A DNA stretch of 64,000 nt from Limnoperna fortunei (taxonomy: Eukaryota > Mollusca > Bivalvia > Mytilida > Modiolidae): assembly GCA_944474755.1 (NCBI GenBank), contig OX104114.1, forward strand, positions 84,492,623 through 84,556,622, given 5' to 3'. A program made the translations under genes and the position numbers. Positions 25,401 through 37,400 of this stretch are shown here, in pieces (within the stretch, counting starts at the first letter, position 1; each line of letters opens with the position of its first letter). Under the pieces are notes generated by a model. It saw nothing but the letters and a program-made list of their open reading frames with translations. It did not search any database and had not been told where the DNA came from.

Positions 25401-28400
25401 GAATTCTTTATCATTATGCCTAGCCCCTACTTACAATACAAAATCCTGGAAGACTTCGTCATGCCAAAATTCTTCCAATAAAACAATGGATCTTTTATAA
25501 TAAAGAATAATAGGTTCTTCCATACGTTTTTGGGAAAGACCAGTTGATCTTTAACGAGTGATCAAAATTTTATGTCTTTACATGAGTGGAGCGCAGCGGA
25601 ACAAGCTAAAAGACATAAAAATTTCTATCACGAGTTAAAGTTCACACTGGCTTTCCCAAAGGCGCATGAAAGAACCTATTTCTTCCGTAAACCAACAACT
25701 TTCACATTGCTATATGCTATAGGCTCTCCATTGTTTTATACTCCATTGTCTCCAACATCCTATCAGAACGCTGGAAACAAGAACGTCATAGAAGAACGTT
25801 GTTATGCTTCCAGAACAATGTTGTTGTTTCTGGGGTTTTGATTGGATGACGCAGAAAGTACAGATGTGTGCGCATGAGCTCATCTGTACTGGGTCATCTG
25901 AACCAGAAATCGGCCATTTACAGAAGAATGAATATACTGCTGAGCCAAGAATAGGTAAATACATATATTTAACTAATTGATTGGTTGCTTAACGTGTAGT
26001 GAGCAGTTTTTTAGCTTTATTCAGGATGATTAACGTCTAGCGAGCAGTTGTTTAGCTTTATTCAGGAAGTTAAAAAAAAATTAAATGGGTAAAATGGGAT
26101 GGATCAATGGACAGAAAATTAAGATTTCAAAGAAAATCAAGACCTGTGCAGGGTCAATTGTAACTCACATTTCCTGCAAAATGTCGCAGACGGAACACAT
26201 CAATAGCCAGCGTTTTGTCAGACTGATTTTTTTTACATCCTCGACTCTCATAGTGTGGGTGTGTTGCACAGGCAGTGTTCATCTTTTCTAAAAATGTCAT
26301 GTCTGTAACATTACCGGGTCGTAAGCATTCCTCGTCCAACATGGCCAATATTCCTGTATTGGGCTGAAAAAAAAAAATAAAGTTTTGTTTTACAATTTGT
26401 TCAACTAAATCAACAGGTGACACTGGTTTTATATGGAGATTTTGTTGATGTTAAAATCATATTCCAAGATTTTTTCTTTACCTGTAATTCTACAGACTAT
26501 AAAGTACCGAAATTATTAAAAGTGTTTGTGCTTAGAGTCACTAAATTTGTTGCATATAATAATTTGAGTATACCCTTATTTAATTATTACCACCACAATA
26601 ATTAGATATTTCATAACCACTATCATAACTTAATACACAAACAAACCTATAGTGTATTCTGTACACCTTAGGTGTTTTGTAAGGTTTATTCATATGCAAA
26701 CTGTTTTTCCATCTTACTTATTTTCAGTTTTGGTTTTCCTTTACTTAGAAGGATGATTCTTAGTAAAGACCTGATTGCAAGAAATGCAAATTTAATTCTT
26801 GTTCAATTTTCAAAAAGACACAGGCATTATCAAATATAAATGACTGACTGATTGATTGGATGTTTGTTTACGTCCAGTTTTTCAACTAAGGACGATCAAA
26901 TATAAACAAAAACAAGTGAATACTGTATAACTCACATGTGAAAAAAAAAGTCTGCTTTGTCAGCACAAAAAAAGGCAAACTACATGCAACCTAAAACAGT
27001 AAGGAATTTAGCCTGGTCAGTCACAGATAGGAGTGAATGGAGTTGACTGCCACCTTTTGCCACTGATGTTTCCCCATATATGACACTATGCCCTGCCTGG
27101 CTCATTGGACAGCTCATAAACAGGAAAAAGTGTTCTTTATGTTACCATTGGAAAAGGGGGGGGGAATAATTGTGAGGTTTATATATTGAAATTTATGGTA
27201 ATACATGCAAAATTTATGTGGTTATTATGATCGACATTTTTATATTGTGAAACAAAACAGAAAATATACTTAAATCAAAATCCAAAATTAACAATCAAAT
27301 TTGTTTAACTTTTGAACAAAAAAGTCATGCAAACCGAATCCTAAAATAACACAAAAATGATTTTATATGAATTACAAAATACTGCAAAAAATGTAATGTT
27401 ACTGTGTAGTACAGTTTCTGGTCTATATTTTAAGGGAGGGGTTAATAAATTGGTGAACATGCAAAATAACTGGTGGGGGTAACATTGGTACCTTGATCTG
27501 TCAACTGAAGACATTCCTACAATATTATTGTAAAAGTTACCTAAAAAAATCTGTATTATTGCAAGATTTATTTATATCTGTTAAATAAAGCATCAGCAGT
27601 TCCAACCTTGCTTACATCCAAGATTAATAAACAGATATAGTAATCCTTGGAGGGATAGAGGGATACTTACCAAAAATACCAGTCGAGAGATTCAAGACTA
27701 GTGTTTTAATTTCTGTTTAGTAACACCAAATCTTAAATCCCCCTATGCGTTATCAATTTCATCAAACCACCTTAATGTTTGCCATTTCATGCTTATTGGA
27801 TACCAAATACCCAGATGAAGGTATGTTTTTAGCAAATACCCAGATGAAGGTATGTTTTTAGCAAATACCCAGATGAAGGTATGTTTTTAGCAAATACCCA
27901 GATGAAGGTATGTTTTTAGCAAATACCCAGATGAAGGTATGTTTTTAGCAAATACCCAAATGAAGGTATGTTTTTAGCAAATACCCAAATGAAGGTATGT
28001 TTTTAGCAAATACCCAAATGAAGGTATGTTTTTACCAAATACCCAAATGAAGGTATGTTTTTGGCAAATACCCAGATGAAGGTATGTTTTTAGCAAATAC
28101 CCAGATGAAGATATGTTTTTAGCAAATACCCAAATGAAGGTATGTTTTTACCAAATACCCAGATGAAGGTATGTTTTTAGCAAATACCCAAATGAAGGTA
28201 TGTTTTTACCAAATACCCAAATGAAGGTATGTTTTTGGCAAATACCCAGATGAAGGTATGTTTCTAGCAAATACCCAAATGAAGGTATGTTTTTAGCAAA
28301 TACCCAAATGAAGGTATTTTTTAGCAAATACCCAGATGAAGGTATGTTTTTAGCAAATACCCAGATGAAGGTATGTTTTTAGCAAATACCCAAATGAAGG

Positions 28401-31400
28401 TATGTTTTTAGCAAATACCCAAATGAAGGTATGTTTTTACCAAATACCCAAATGAAGGTATGTTTTTGGCAAATACCCAGATGAAGGTATGTTTTTAGCA
28501 AATACCCAGATGAAGGTATGTTTTTAGCAAATACCCAAATAAAGGTATGTTTTTACCAAATACCCAGATGAAGGTATGTTTTTAGCAAATACCCAAATGA
28601 AGGTATGTTTTTACCAAATACCCAAATGAAGGTATGTTTTTGGCAAATACCCAGATGAAGGTATGTTTCTAGCAAATACCCAAATGAAGGTATGTTTTTA
28701 GCAAATACCCAGATGAAGGTATGTTTTTAGCAAATACCCAGATGAAGGTATGTTTTTAGCAAATACCCAGATGAAGGTATGTTTTTAGCAAATACCCAGA
28801 TGAAGGTATGTTTTTAGCAAATACCCAGATGAAGGTATGTTTTTAGCAAATACCCAGATGAAGGTATGTGTTTAGCAAATACCCAGATGAAGGTATGTGT
28901 TTAGCAAATACCCAGATGAAGGTATGTTTTTAGCAAATACCCAAATGAAGGTATGTTTTTAGCAAATACCCAAAATGAAGGTATGTTTTTAGCAAATACC
29001 CAAATGAAGGTATGTTTTTAGCAAATACCCAAATGAAGGTATGTTTTTAGCAAATACCCAGATGAAGGTATGTTTTTAGCAAATACCCAAATGAAGGTAT
29101 GTTTTTAGCAAATACCCAAATGAAGGTATGTTTTTAGCAAATACCCAAATGAAGGTATGTTTTTAGCAAATATCCAAATGAAGGTATGTTTTTAGCAAAT
29201 ACCACAGCACAGATATCTGTGTGAGGGTAATTTTTTTTATAGAATACCATGATGATGCCAAAATCAATGCAAAAATTACCCTTCAAGTGGTAGAGATGAG
29301 AAAATTTGTGAAAAAAACTTTCCATTAACCAAACAAAGGCTAGGATTTTAATACATGGTGTAATTCTCTTTAGTATTTACCAAATAATTTCCAGGCCCAG
29401 TGACACATGTTTTACAAGGCTACCAGGAGACTTTATTCATCACTGACGAATAAAGCAAAAAATTTATTACTCTACCTTTATTGTAAAGATAATATAATGA
29501 TTGCAGGATAAAATGTCACAGAAACTCCTAAAATTGTACTTTCAGCCAATAAAGTAGAAAGGTAGTGGTGAACAGCACTATTTAAGTGGGTATGTAGCTA
29601 ATGCTCCCATGTCAGTAAATTAAGTTTATCCACTGTAAGTTCCAATTTTCTCTTCATATGTAAATAATGAATAAAATGTCATGGTTACATTACATATACT
29701 GTACACTATGTTAGTAATAGATTTAAATGCTATTGCCTACATTAATAATTAAGCAGTTTATAATTAAATTGCCAAACCGATATAAAATAGTACCATTTGT
29801 TATTATTTTCAACAAACCCATGAAACTATTCAATGTACTACTTCAATAAAAGTAACACATAATGCAAACATATTTGTAACATCTTGGCTGCTGAAACTTT
29901 TAATTAGGAATAATTCCTTTTGAATACATTAACAAAGGCTCTCATGATAATAGACTTCATTTTCCTATTTTTAACTTGATACAAATATATGTACCATGAC
30001 CACCTTTTGGAAATGACTGCTCAATGTCTAATGACGGCCACCACTTTGTATTCAGATACTAAACAATATAGAACATTGTGCATAACAACAGGAGAAAATC
30101 TTCCTTGTTGAAAATTGTTAATTAATTTGTCTGTTTTCTAATTGGCCAAGACAGTCATGTGATCAAAATAATATATATGTAAACTGCACATTTAATATTG
30201 ACTTTTTTTTCTGAATAGGGTTAACCACCATGTTCAGCAATTTTTTAGCTATATGATCATGGCATCCTTTTTTTTGCCCATGATCTTCAGCATGAAAACT
30301 GGCAAACCTTCCATATTGAGATTGGAGTGAGGCAAACCCTGATTTTAGTAAGGCTCGAACTCTCACCCTGATGCTCAATAGCAGATGGCTACTGCAAGTA
30401 CCATATCAGTATGCAACTGATGATACTTTCATTTTAAGGTATATTTATGCCATGTTTCTAAACACCATGCTTCAATCTCCATGATGCCATGTTTCCATTT
30501 TACTGTGTATTGCTTCATAATATTTATATCACGATGGTAAGAATCTATACAAAGTAAACTATATACATAGACCACTACTGAGTAGATACTTATACACAAG
30601 CCTATAATTGCAAAATATTATAAATATATCATATGTCTGTTGCATTATAAATATACAATATTAAGTAAATAAACCACATCCTTCTACACCACTTTTTACC
30701 AAACATGCAGGCTTTCTAGAATATTCTTCATCATTTTCTGACTTTCTATTAAAATTTCACTTTTTCTTACTGAATAATTTGTCAAAATTGTCATCATTTC
30801 TAAATTCATTTCTCAAAATTTGAAAGATTAATCTACAATAAAATTGAATTACTAAAAGCACTAGCATAGATATATTCTTGAAGTTTTTGGTATAAAAAAT
30901 TGTCTACTAAATGTTTCAGAAATAGTAATTTTTTATTCGGTTTTGCTTAATTAAAGAAGCTTTTATATTTAATTTTACCTAATGTGATAAAAAGTCTTGA
31001 AAATATACAGCTGGTCAAATATTACAACAACTCTCAGTTTAAATTAATAGAAAAACAAATTAGTACCATGTTAAACTTCCAAATGAAATGCCATTTTATC
31101 TTCTACCAACAAATTTTTTGTAATTGTGTTTAGCCAGTTTCATAAGAAATATTTTGACTTATACTGGTTCTCACTAATTTAAGAATTTTGATATCAGTTG
31201 CCCTTACTAACATATATGATGTCAATTTCACTAGTGTCTTACTGTCCTATAATTATAACAAACTTTTGAGACATACATTTGTTTCCTATAACATTTAAAT
31301 ATCAGAAAATATATCACTTTGGCTCTACTTGTTACAATAAAAACAAAGTTCAAGTTTTCTTTAGACTTCTTTTAGGAGAAAGACAATAAAATGGCATTTC

Positions 31401-34400
31401 ATTAAGAAGCATATACTACATACTCTACAAAGTAATTATACAGCAGCTGACTTACATTGAACTGACTAGGGCTCTGTAAACAAATCAACATATTACACAT
31501 CATGCAGTAGTCCAAGGGAGACTACTCACCATAAATCTAAAAGGAACATTACAGAGTTGTCTTCCCAAAATAATAAGTTTTAATAGAAATATTATTTATC
31601 TTCTATTAAAGTTGACTGATGACCCAATTAAACAGTTAAAAACTTTTGAAAAAAAATCTAAAAAAAAAAAAACAAACAAGAAACCCCCACACAATTAACC
31701 AGAAACCTTACTACATGAAAGGGACACAACTCAATTTGGAAAGCAACTCTACAACACAAGGAAGTTAATGCAAGCTGGTACATGTCAACAGTAAATAGTT
31801 TTCAGACATATAATGGCAAGAACAAGAATTGTTCTGCATGCTTTTATTTTTATATCTAATGCAGGATCATTGACCCTTTTTAGACTTTTTACTAAGCATA
31901 TAAAATAATAGCCGACAAACAGTCACACGACTTGACAAAATTTCAATGGACACTTTGTATTATGACAAGGCAATACACGATCTTCATTCTTTAAATATCA
32001 AAAGGGTTACTATTCTAGCAAGCTTATTGTCATGCTATATGAATTAAACAGGGAGAATGCATATAAATCCTAGAAGTAGCCATGCAATAAATTAATTACA
32101 TGCTAACAATTCAACAAGATTCATGGTGTTCCTTGGGATTTATTACTCACAAAATTCAATACAAATGTTAGAGTAGTAAAGAACGGATTTTTGTATGTGT
32201 TGATAGAACAACACCGCAGTCAGCACAGTTTCAGTAATACAGTTAAGTTTAACTCACCAACGGCTGAGCAAAATACACCACATAAAGATACATGTAAATA
32301 TACATTACGGGTTTCCATCAAACAACAAACTCTATTAACTCATAGGAAATTTAGCCTAGCAACCTAAAAAAAACACTGGACATGAGCGTGCTGCATGTTT
32401 TGTAACAGCCATCTCCAAATACATGACCTTTGTTTTCGAGATAAAGAAGTACATGTATTTAAAACAAATAAAAGAAGATAAAGGCACCCCCACCCGGTGT
32501 AATAACATGTGAAATATCAGTTGAATCTGTGTTTAACAAATACGAAAACATTTCTAAAATTCAACTGTGATTTAGTGAAGGCTTTCTCAATTTGTCATGT
32601 GGAAACAGATTTCAACATTAGTTTGTATGTTCAGGACTAAATATATACACAACTGACAACTATTGGTGAGGCATAAAACTCATGTGAATCGCTACTTGTA
32701 AATTTGAAAAATCACACCTGGGTTCACACTGTCAAACTGTAGTACAAGAATCTAAGACACGTGTTATCACTCACCTTTTCAATAAGGTCACAAATAACTG
32801 CATTATTGAAGTACTCCACATGGATCCATTCTATGCCCTAACAAAAATGAAAATACATATGAAATATTTGCAGAACAAAAAAACACAATAATAAACCTGG
32901 ATTTTGTCTATTATTTATAGTTGATTCTCTATTTTACATGATAACTTTATAAGAAAAAACAGAACTTTATTCTAACTCTGTCTAGTATTTTGTATTATGT
33001 CATAGGAATTGTTTAATGAATCTCTGCATTATGCACAAGGTCTTAGAAAATGCTGTATATGAGAGGTTTACAAACCATAAATCACTTGTTTGTGGTTAAA
33101 ACATAAAATTAAATTATACAGAACTGTATACTATAATAATCTTAACAGCATTAAACTCCTTTCTCATGAGCCAAAAAATTGTTGCGTCTGTGTTACACCA
33201 TAACATAATACTGCCAATTATAGTTTACCTCCTTGACGTACTCCTCCTGTTCCTCTTTCAGAGTCCTTTCTATAAATATCTGTTGTAATTTCTCATTACA
33301 ATAATTGATGATGAACTGTTCATAACCATTGGTCTGAAATTAAAGAGCAAAACTGATTGGTCAGCAATTTTCAATTGATATTAAGTAAACAACAAATTAT
33401 TAAGATATTTATTTAATACAAATAAAGTAACATTATTGTAACTGTGAATCTGATTGCAGAGTAACATGAATAAATCTGCTTAGAACTATAAAAGGTTTAA
33501 TGTGTTTAAAACAGACAAACTCTAGTGTTTTTAAAGTTTTTGCTGTAGAATAAAAAAAGGTTATTTGAATATTTGCTGATGTCAATGTATATTTTTACTG
33601 CTGGAAATATCTTCTTACTTTTTCCAATAATGTGAACCTTGTGAACCAGGGGTCCAGAAGTTTTCCCTGCCCATTTCGGTCATTTTCCCCCTAAGAAATT
33701 ACCATATTCCATGGTAGTGAATAATGGTCTGGGGTCGTTTCGTACCGAAATTTGTTTGCATGTCGGGTCGTTTCGCCACGATAGTGTGAGTAAGCGAAAA
33801 TATATGTAGAGATACAATCTCCTGCCTAAAAAATCTTTATTGTAAGATGACATGTTGTCTATGCAACAAAATAATGCAACAAAATAATGGCGAACAACTT
33901 TGTTTTGATGAATATCCCCGCGAGTTTTTCATTTACCGGAAAAAGGAAGTTGTCACCTAATTGCAACAAGTTCGGACCAGAATTGAATTTATGCGTTATT
34001 CTGCGATGGATTCTTTTAACAAGTTTTTATTATTAAATGAATAATCATTTTTGTTCTCATTATTTTCAAGGAATTTTTCTTCAAATTGGTTTTCTTTGAT
34101 TTATGTAACGTTTAGTTACATTGGCGCTTGCGTAGTGTACAATTTTGACCGCACATGTTTTTCATTAAAGATGCGTGTACTGTAAGTTGTCTTATTTTCT
34201 TAGAAATGTGAAATAGAAACAATCTATTATATTCAAAATGTTGTTGCAATAGTATGTTTACGATATGGATGAAACAGATCTGTCACCACCTGTTTACCTA
34301 ATACGTAATCACCGGTCGGTGGTCAATAAACACATGTCAGTGACAGGAAATAGCCTGAATAAGGGTTGATTTTTTCATACAAATATTTCTACATAGAAGA

Positions 34401-37400
34401 AATTAAAGGGACTGAGTCCAACAAGTGATTATTGCATGTAAAATATTACTTTTTAGATGTCCGATTTGAGCAAATCGTAGTAAGTCAATTTAGTATAAAT
34501 TTCGGTCATGTCTGGCAAATATGACCGTTTACGGACCCTTGTTGTGAACCTGAACTTGTGACAGTAAAACCATTTATTGACATTGGCAAATATTAATATA
34601 CAAGATAGTTTGTTCCTAGTTTACTATGAGAAAATAACAAGGTATTTGGATCCTTTCGGGAATTATCACAGAACTGATTAATTAAAATAATGAGTGGTGT
34701 TGTTTTTTTTTTACATTTAGTAACATTGTATAAATCACAACAATACCTTATTAACAATTTTGTATACATTTAAGTTGTTTTGTTGTGTACATGATATTGA
34801 CAACAAGTTGTTGTTTATGCTGTGAAGGTGACACAATAAACAAACACAATTCATAACAATAAATTTATTCACTTACTTCAAATACTTCAAATCCGTAAAT
34901 ATCTAACACACCCATGGCTTTTGTTTTCAGCTTTGTCTTGACCTGCAAAACAAAAAGTTATTTTTATATTTCTGCACCCACAATTATATTATATTGTCTA
35001 AATATTTCAAAACTGATCCTCTTTATAAAGGCATAAATTATCCACGTGGAATCCATGTGTAAACCAGACTTAAATGAACCCAAAATCTGGCATCCATATG
35101 TAAACCAAGCTAAAATGAACACAGAATTTGGCATCCATGTGTAAACCAGCCTAAAATGAACTAACAACCTGGCATCCCTACATAACATGTCAAACTTGAA
35201 CCCAGAACCTGACCATCCATGTGTAAACCAGCTTAAAATGAACCAGAATCTGTAATCCCTACATAACATGTCTAACCTGAACCGAGAACCTGACATCAAT
35301 GTGTAAGCCAGGCTAAAATGAACACAGAATCTGTTTTTGTTTGTTTGATGGTGTTTAACGCCACTTTCAGCAATTTTTCAGCTATATCATGGCGTCCAGT
35401 TTTTATTGGGGGAGGAAGCCGGAGTACCCGGAGAAAACCCCGGACCTGCGGTAGGAAAACTGGCAATACTTGTCAATTAAGATTGGAGTCGAGTACACCC
35501 TGCCTGCAGTGAGAATCGAACCCGCAATCTCAGTGTTGACAGACCATGTGATCAATAGTAGACGAACTACCTTGACCACTCGGCCACGGAGGCCCCCAAC
35601 ACAGAATCTGGAATCCATATGTAAACCAGCCTAAAATGAACCCAGAATCTGGAATACATGTGTAAACCAGGCTAAAATGAACACAGAATCTGGAATCTAT
35701 GTGTAAACCAGCCTAAAATGAACCCAGAATCTGAAATCCATATACATGTCTAATCTGAACCCAGAATCTGACATCCATGTGTAAACCAGCCTAAAATGAA
35801 CCCAGAATCTGGAATCCATGTGTAAGCCAGGCTAAAATTAACATAGAATCTGGAATCCCTGTAAAAACCAGCCTAAAATGAACCCACAATCTGTAATCCC
35901 TACATAACATATCTAACTTGAACCCAGAATCTGGAATCCATGTGTAAACCAGCCTTAAATGAACCCAGAATCTGGAATCCATATGTAAGCCAGGCTAAAA
36001 TGAACCCAGAATCTGGAATCCATGTGTAAACCCAGCCTTAAGTGAACCCACAATTTGGAATCCCTACATAACATGTCTAATCTAAACCCAGAATCCCTGT
36101 GTTATCCTGTCTGAACTGAACCCACTCGAGAATCTGAAATACCTGTGTAAAACCCATTTAAACTAAACCCACAATCTTTAATACCTGTGTAAAGTATAAA
36201 CTGAACCCAGAATCTGGAATCAGTTTGACTGTATTAAGTTGCTAAAAGTATTATTGGTGTAAATAACTTGCATGTCATTTTTATATACATGTAAAACATA
36301 TGATCTGTATTAAAACCAGAGGCTCTTAAGAGCCTGTATCGCTCAACTGATTTTATAGGAAATGAAGATGGCATTTCCCTGATGTTAAAGTAAGTCCTGT
36401 AATTTTCAATAAACTTTAATTAGGACCATCCAAACAATATTACTAGAAAGCTTTGTTTCATTGGTTAACCGGTTGTATAGAGAAGATTTTTTTTATTTGC
36501 CCATAGGGTCCTATGTTTAACTAAGTCCTGCGGCGGTGGCGGCCATTTTGAATTTCCAATTGCCATAAAAAACATAAACTTTATAAAGGACCATCCAAAC
36601 AATATTGCTAGTAAGTTTTTGTTTCCATTGATTAACCAGTTTCAGAGAAGAAGCCTTTAAAAACTTTTTCCCATAGGGTCCTATGTTAAACTAAGTCCTG
36701 CGGTAGCGGCCATTTTGAATTTCCAATTGCCATAAAAACATAAACTTTATAGAGGACCATCCAAACAATATTGCTAGTAAGTTTTTGTTTCCATTGATTA
36801 ACCGGTTTCAGAGAAGAAGCCTTTAAAAACTTTTTCCCATAGGGTCCTATGTTAAAATAAGTCCTGCGGTAGCGGCCATTTTGAATTTCCGATTGCCATA
36901 AAAAACATAAACTTTATAGAGGACCATCCAAACAATATTGCTAGTAAGTTTTGTTTTGATTGGTTAAACGGTTTCAGAAAAGAAGCCCTTTTAAACTTTT
37001 TTCTCATAGGGTTGAATGTTAAACAAAGTCCTGCGGTGGGGGCCATTTTGAATTTCTGATTGGGATAAAAAACACAAACCTTATAGAGGACCATCCAAAC
37101 AATATTGTTAGTAAGTTTTGTTTCCATTGGTTGACTGGTTTCAGAAAAGAAGCCTTTCAAACTTTTCCCATAGGGTCCTATGTTAAATTAAGTCCTGCGG
37201 TGGCAGCCATTTTGAATTTCCAATTGCCATAAAAAACACAAACCTTATAGAGGACCATCTAAACAATATTGCTAGTAAGTTTTTGTTTCCATTGATTAAC
37301 CGGTTTCAGAGAAGAAGCCTTTTAAAACTTTTTCCCATAGGGTTCTATGTTAAACTAAGTCCTGCGATGGCGGCCATTTTGAATTTCCAATTCCCATCAA

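Noticed and set aside
25572..25841. An 89-residue plus-strand frame as a gene
   Set aside because: It runs across the foldback element arms and has no recognisable domain or splice context.
27798..29203. CRISPR-like array
   Set aside because: Monomers are directly tandem with no unique spacers, there are no cas genes, and the context is a eukaryotic intron.
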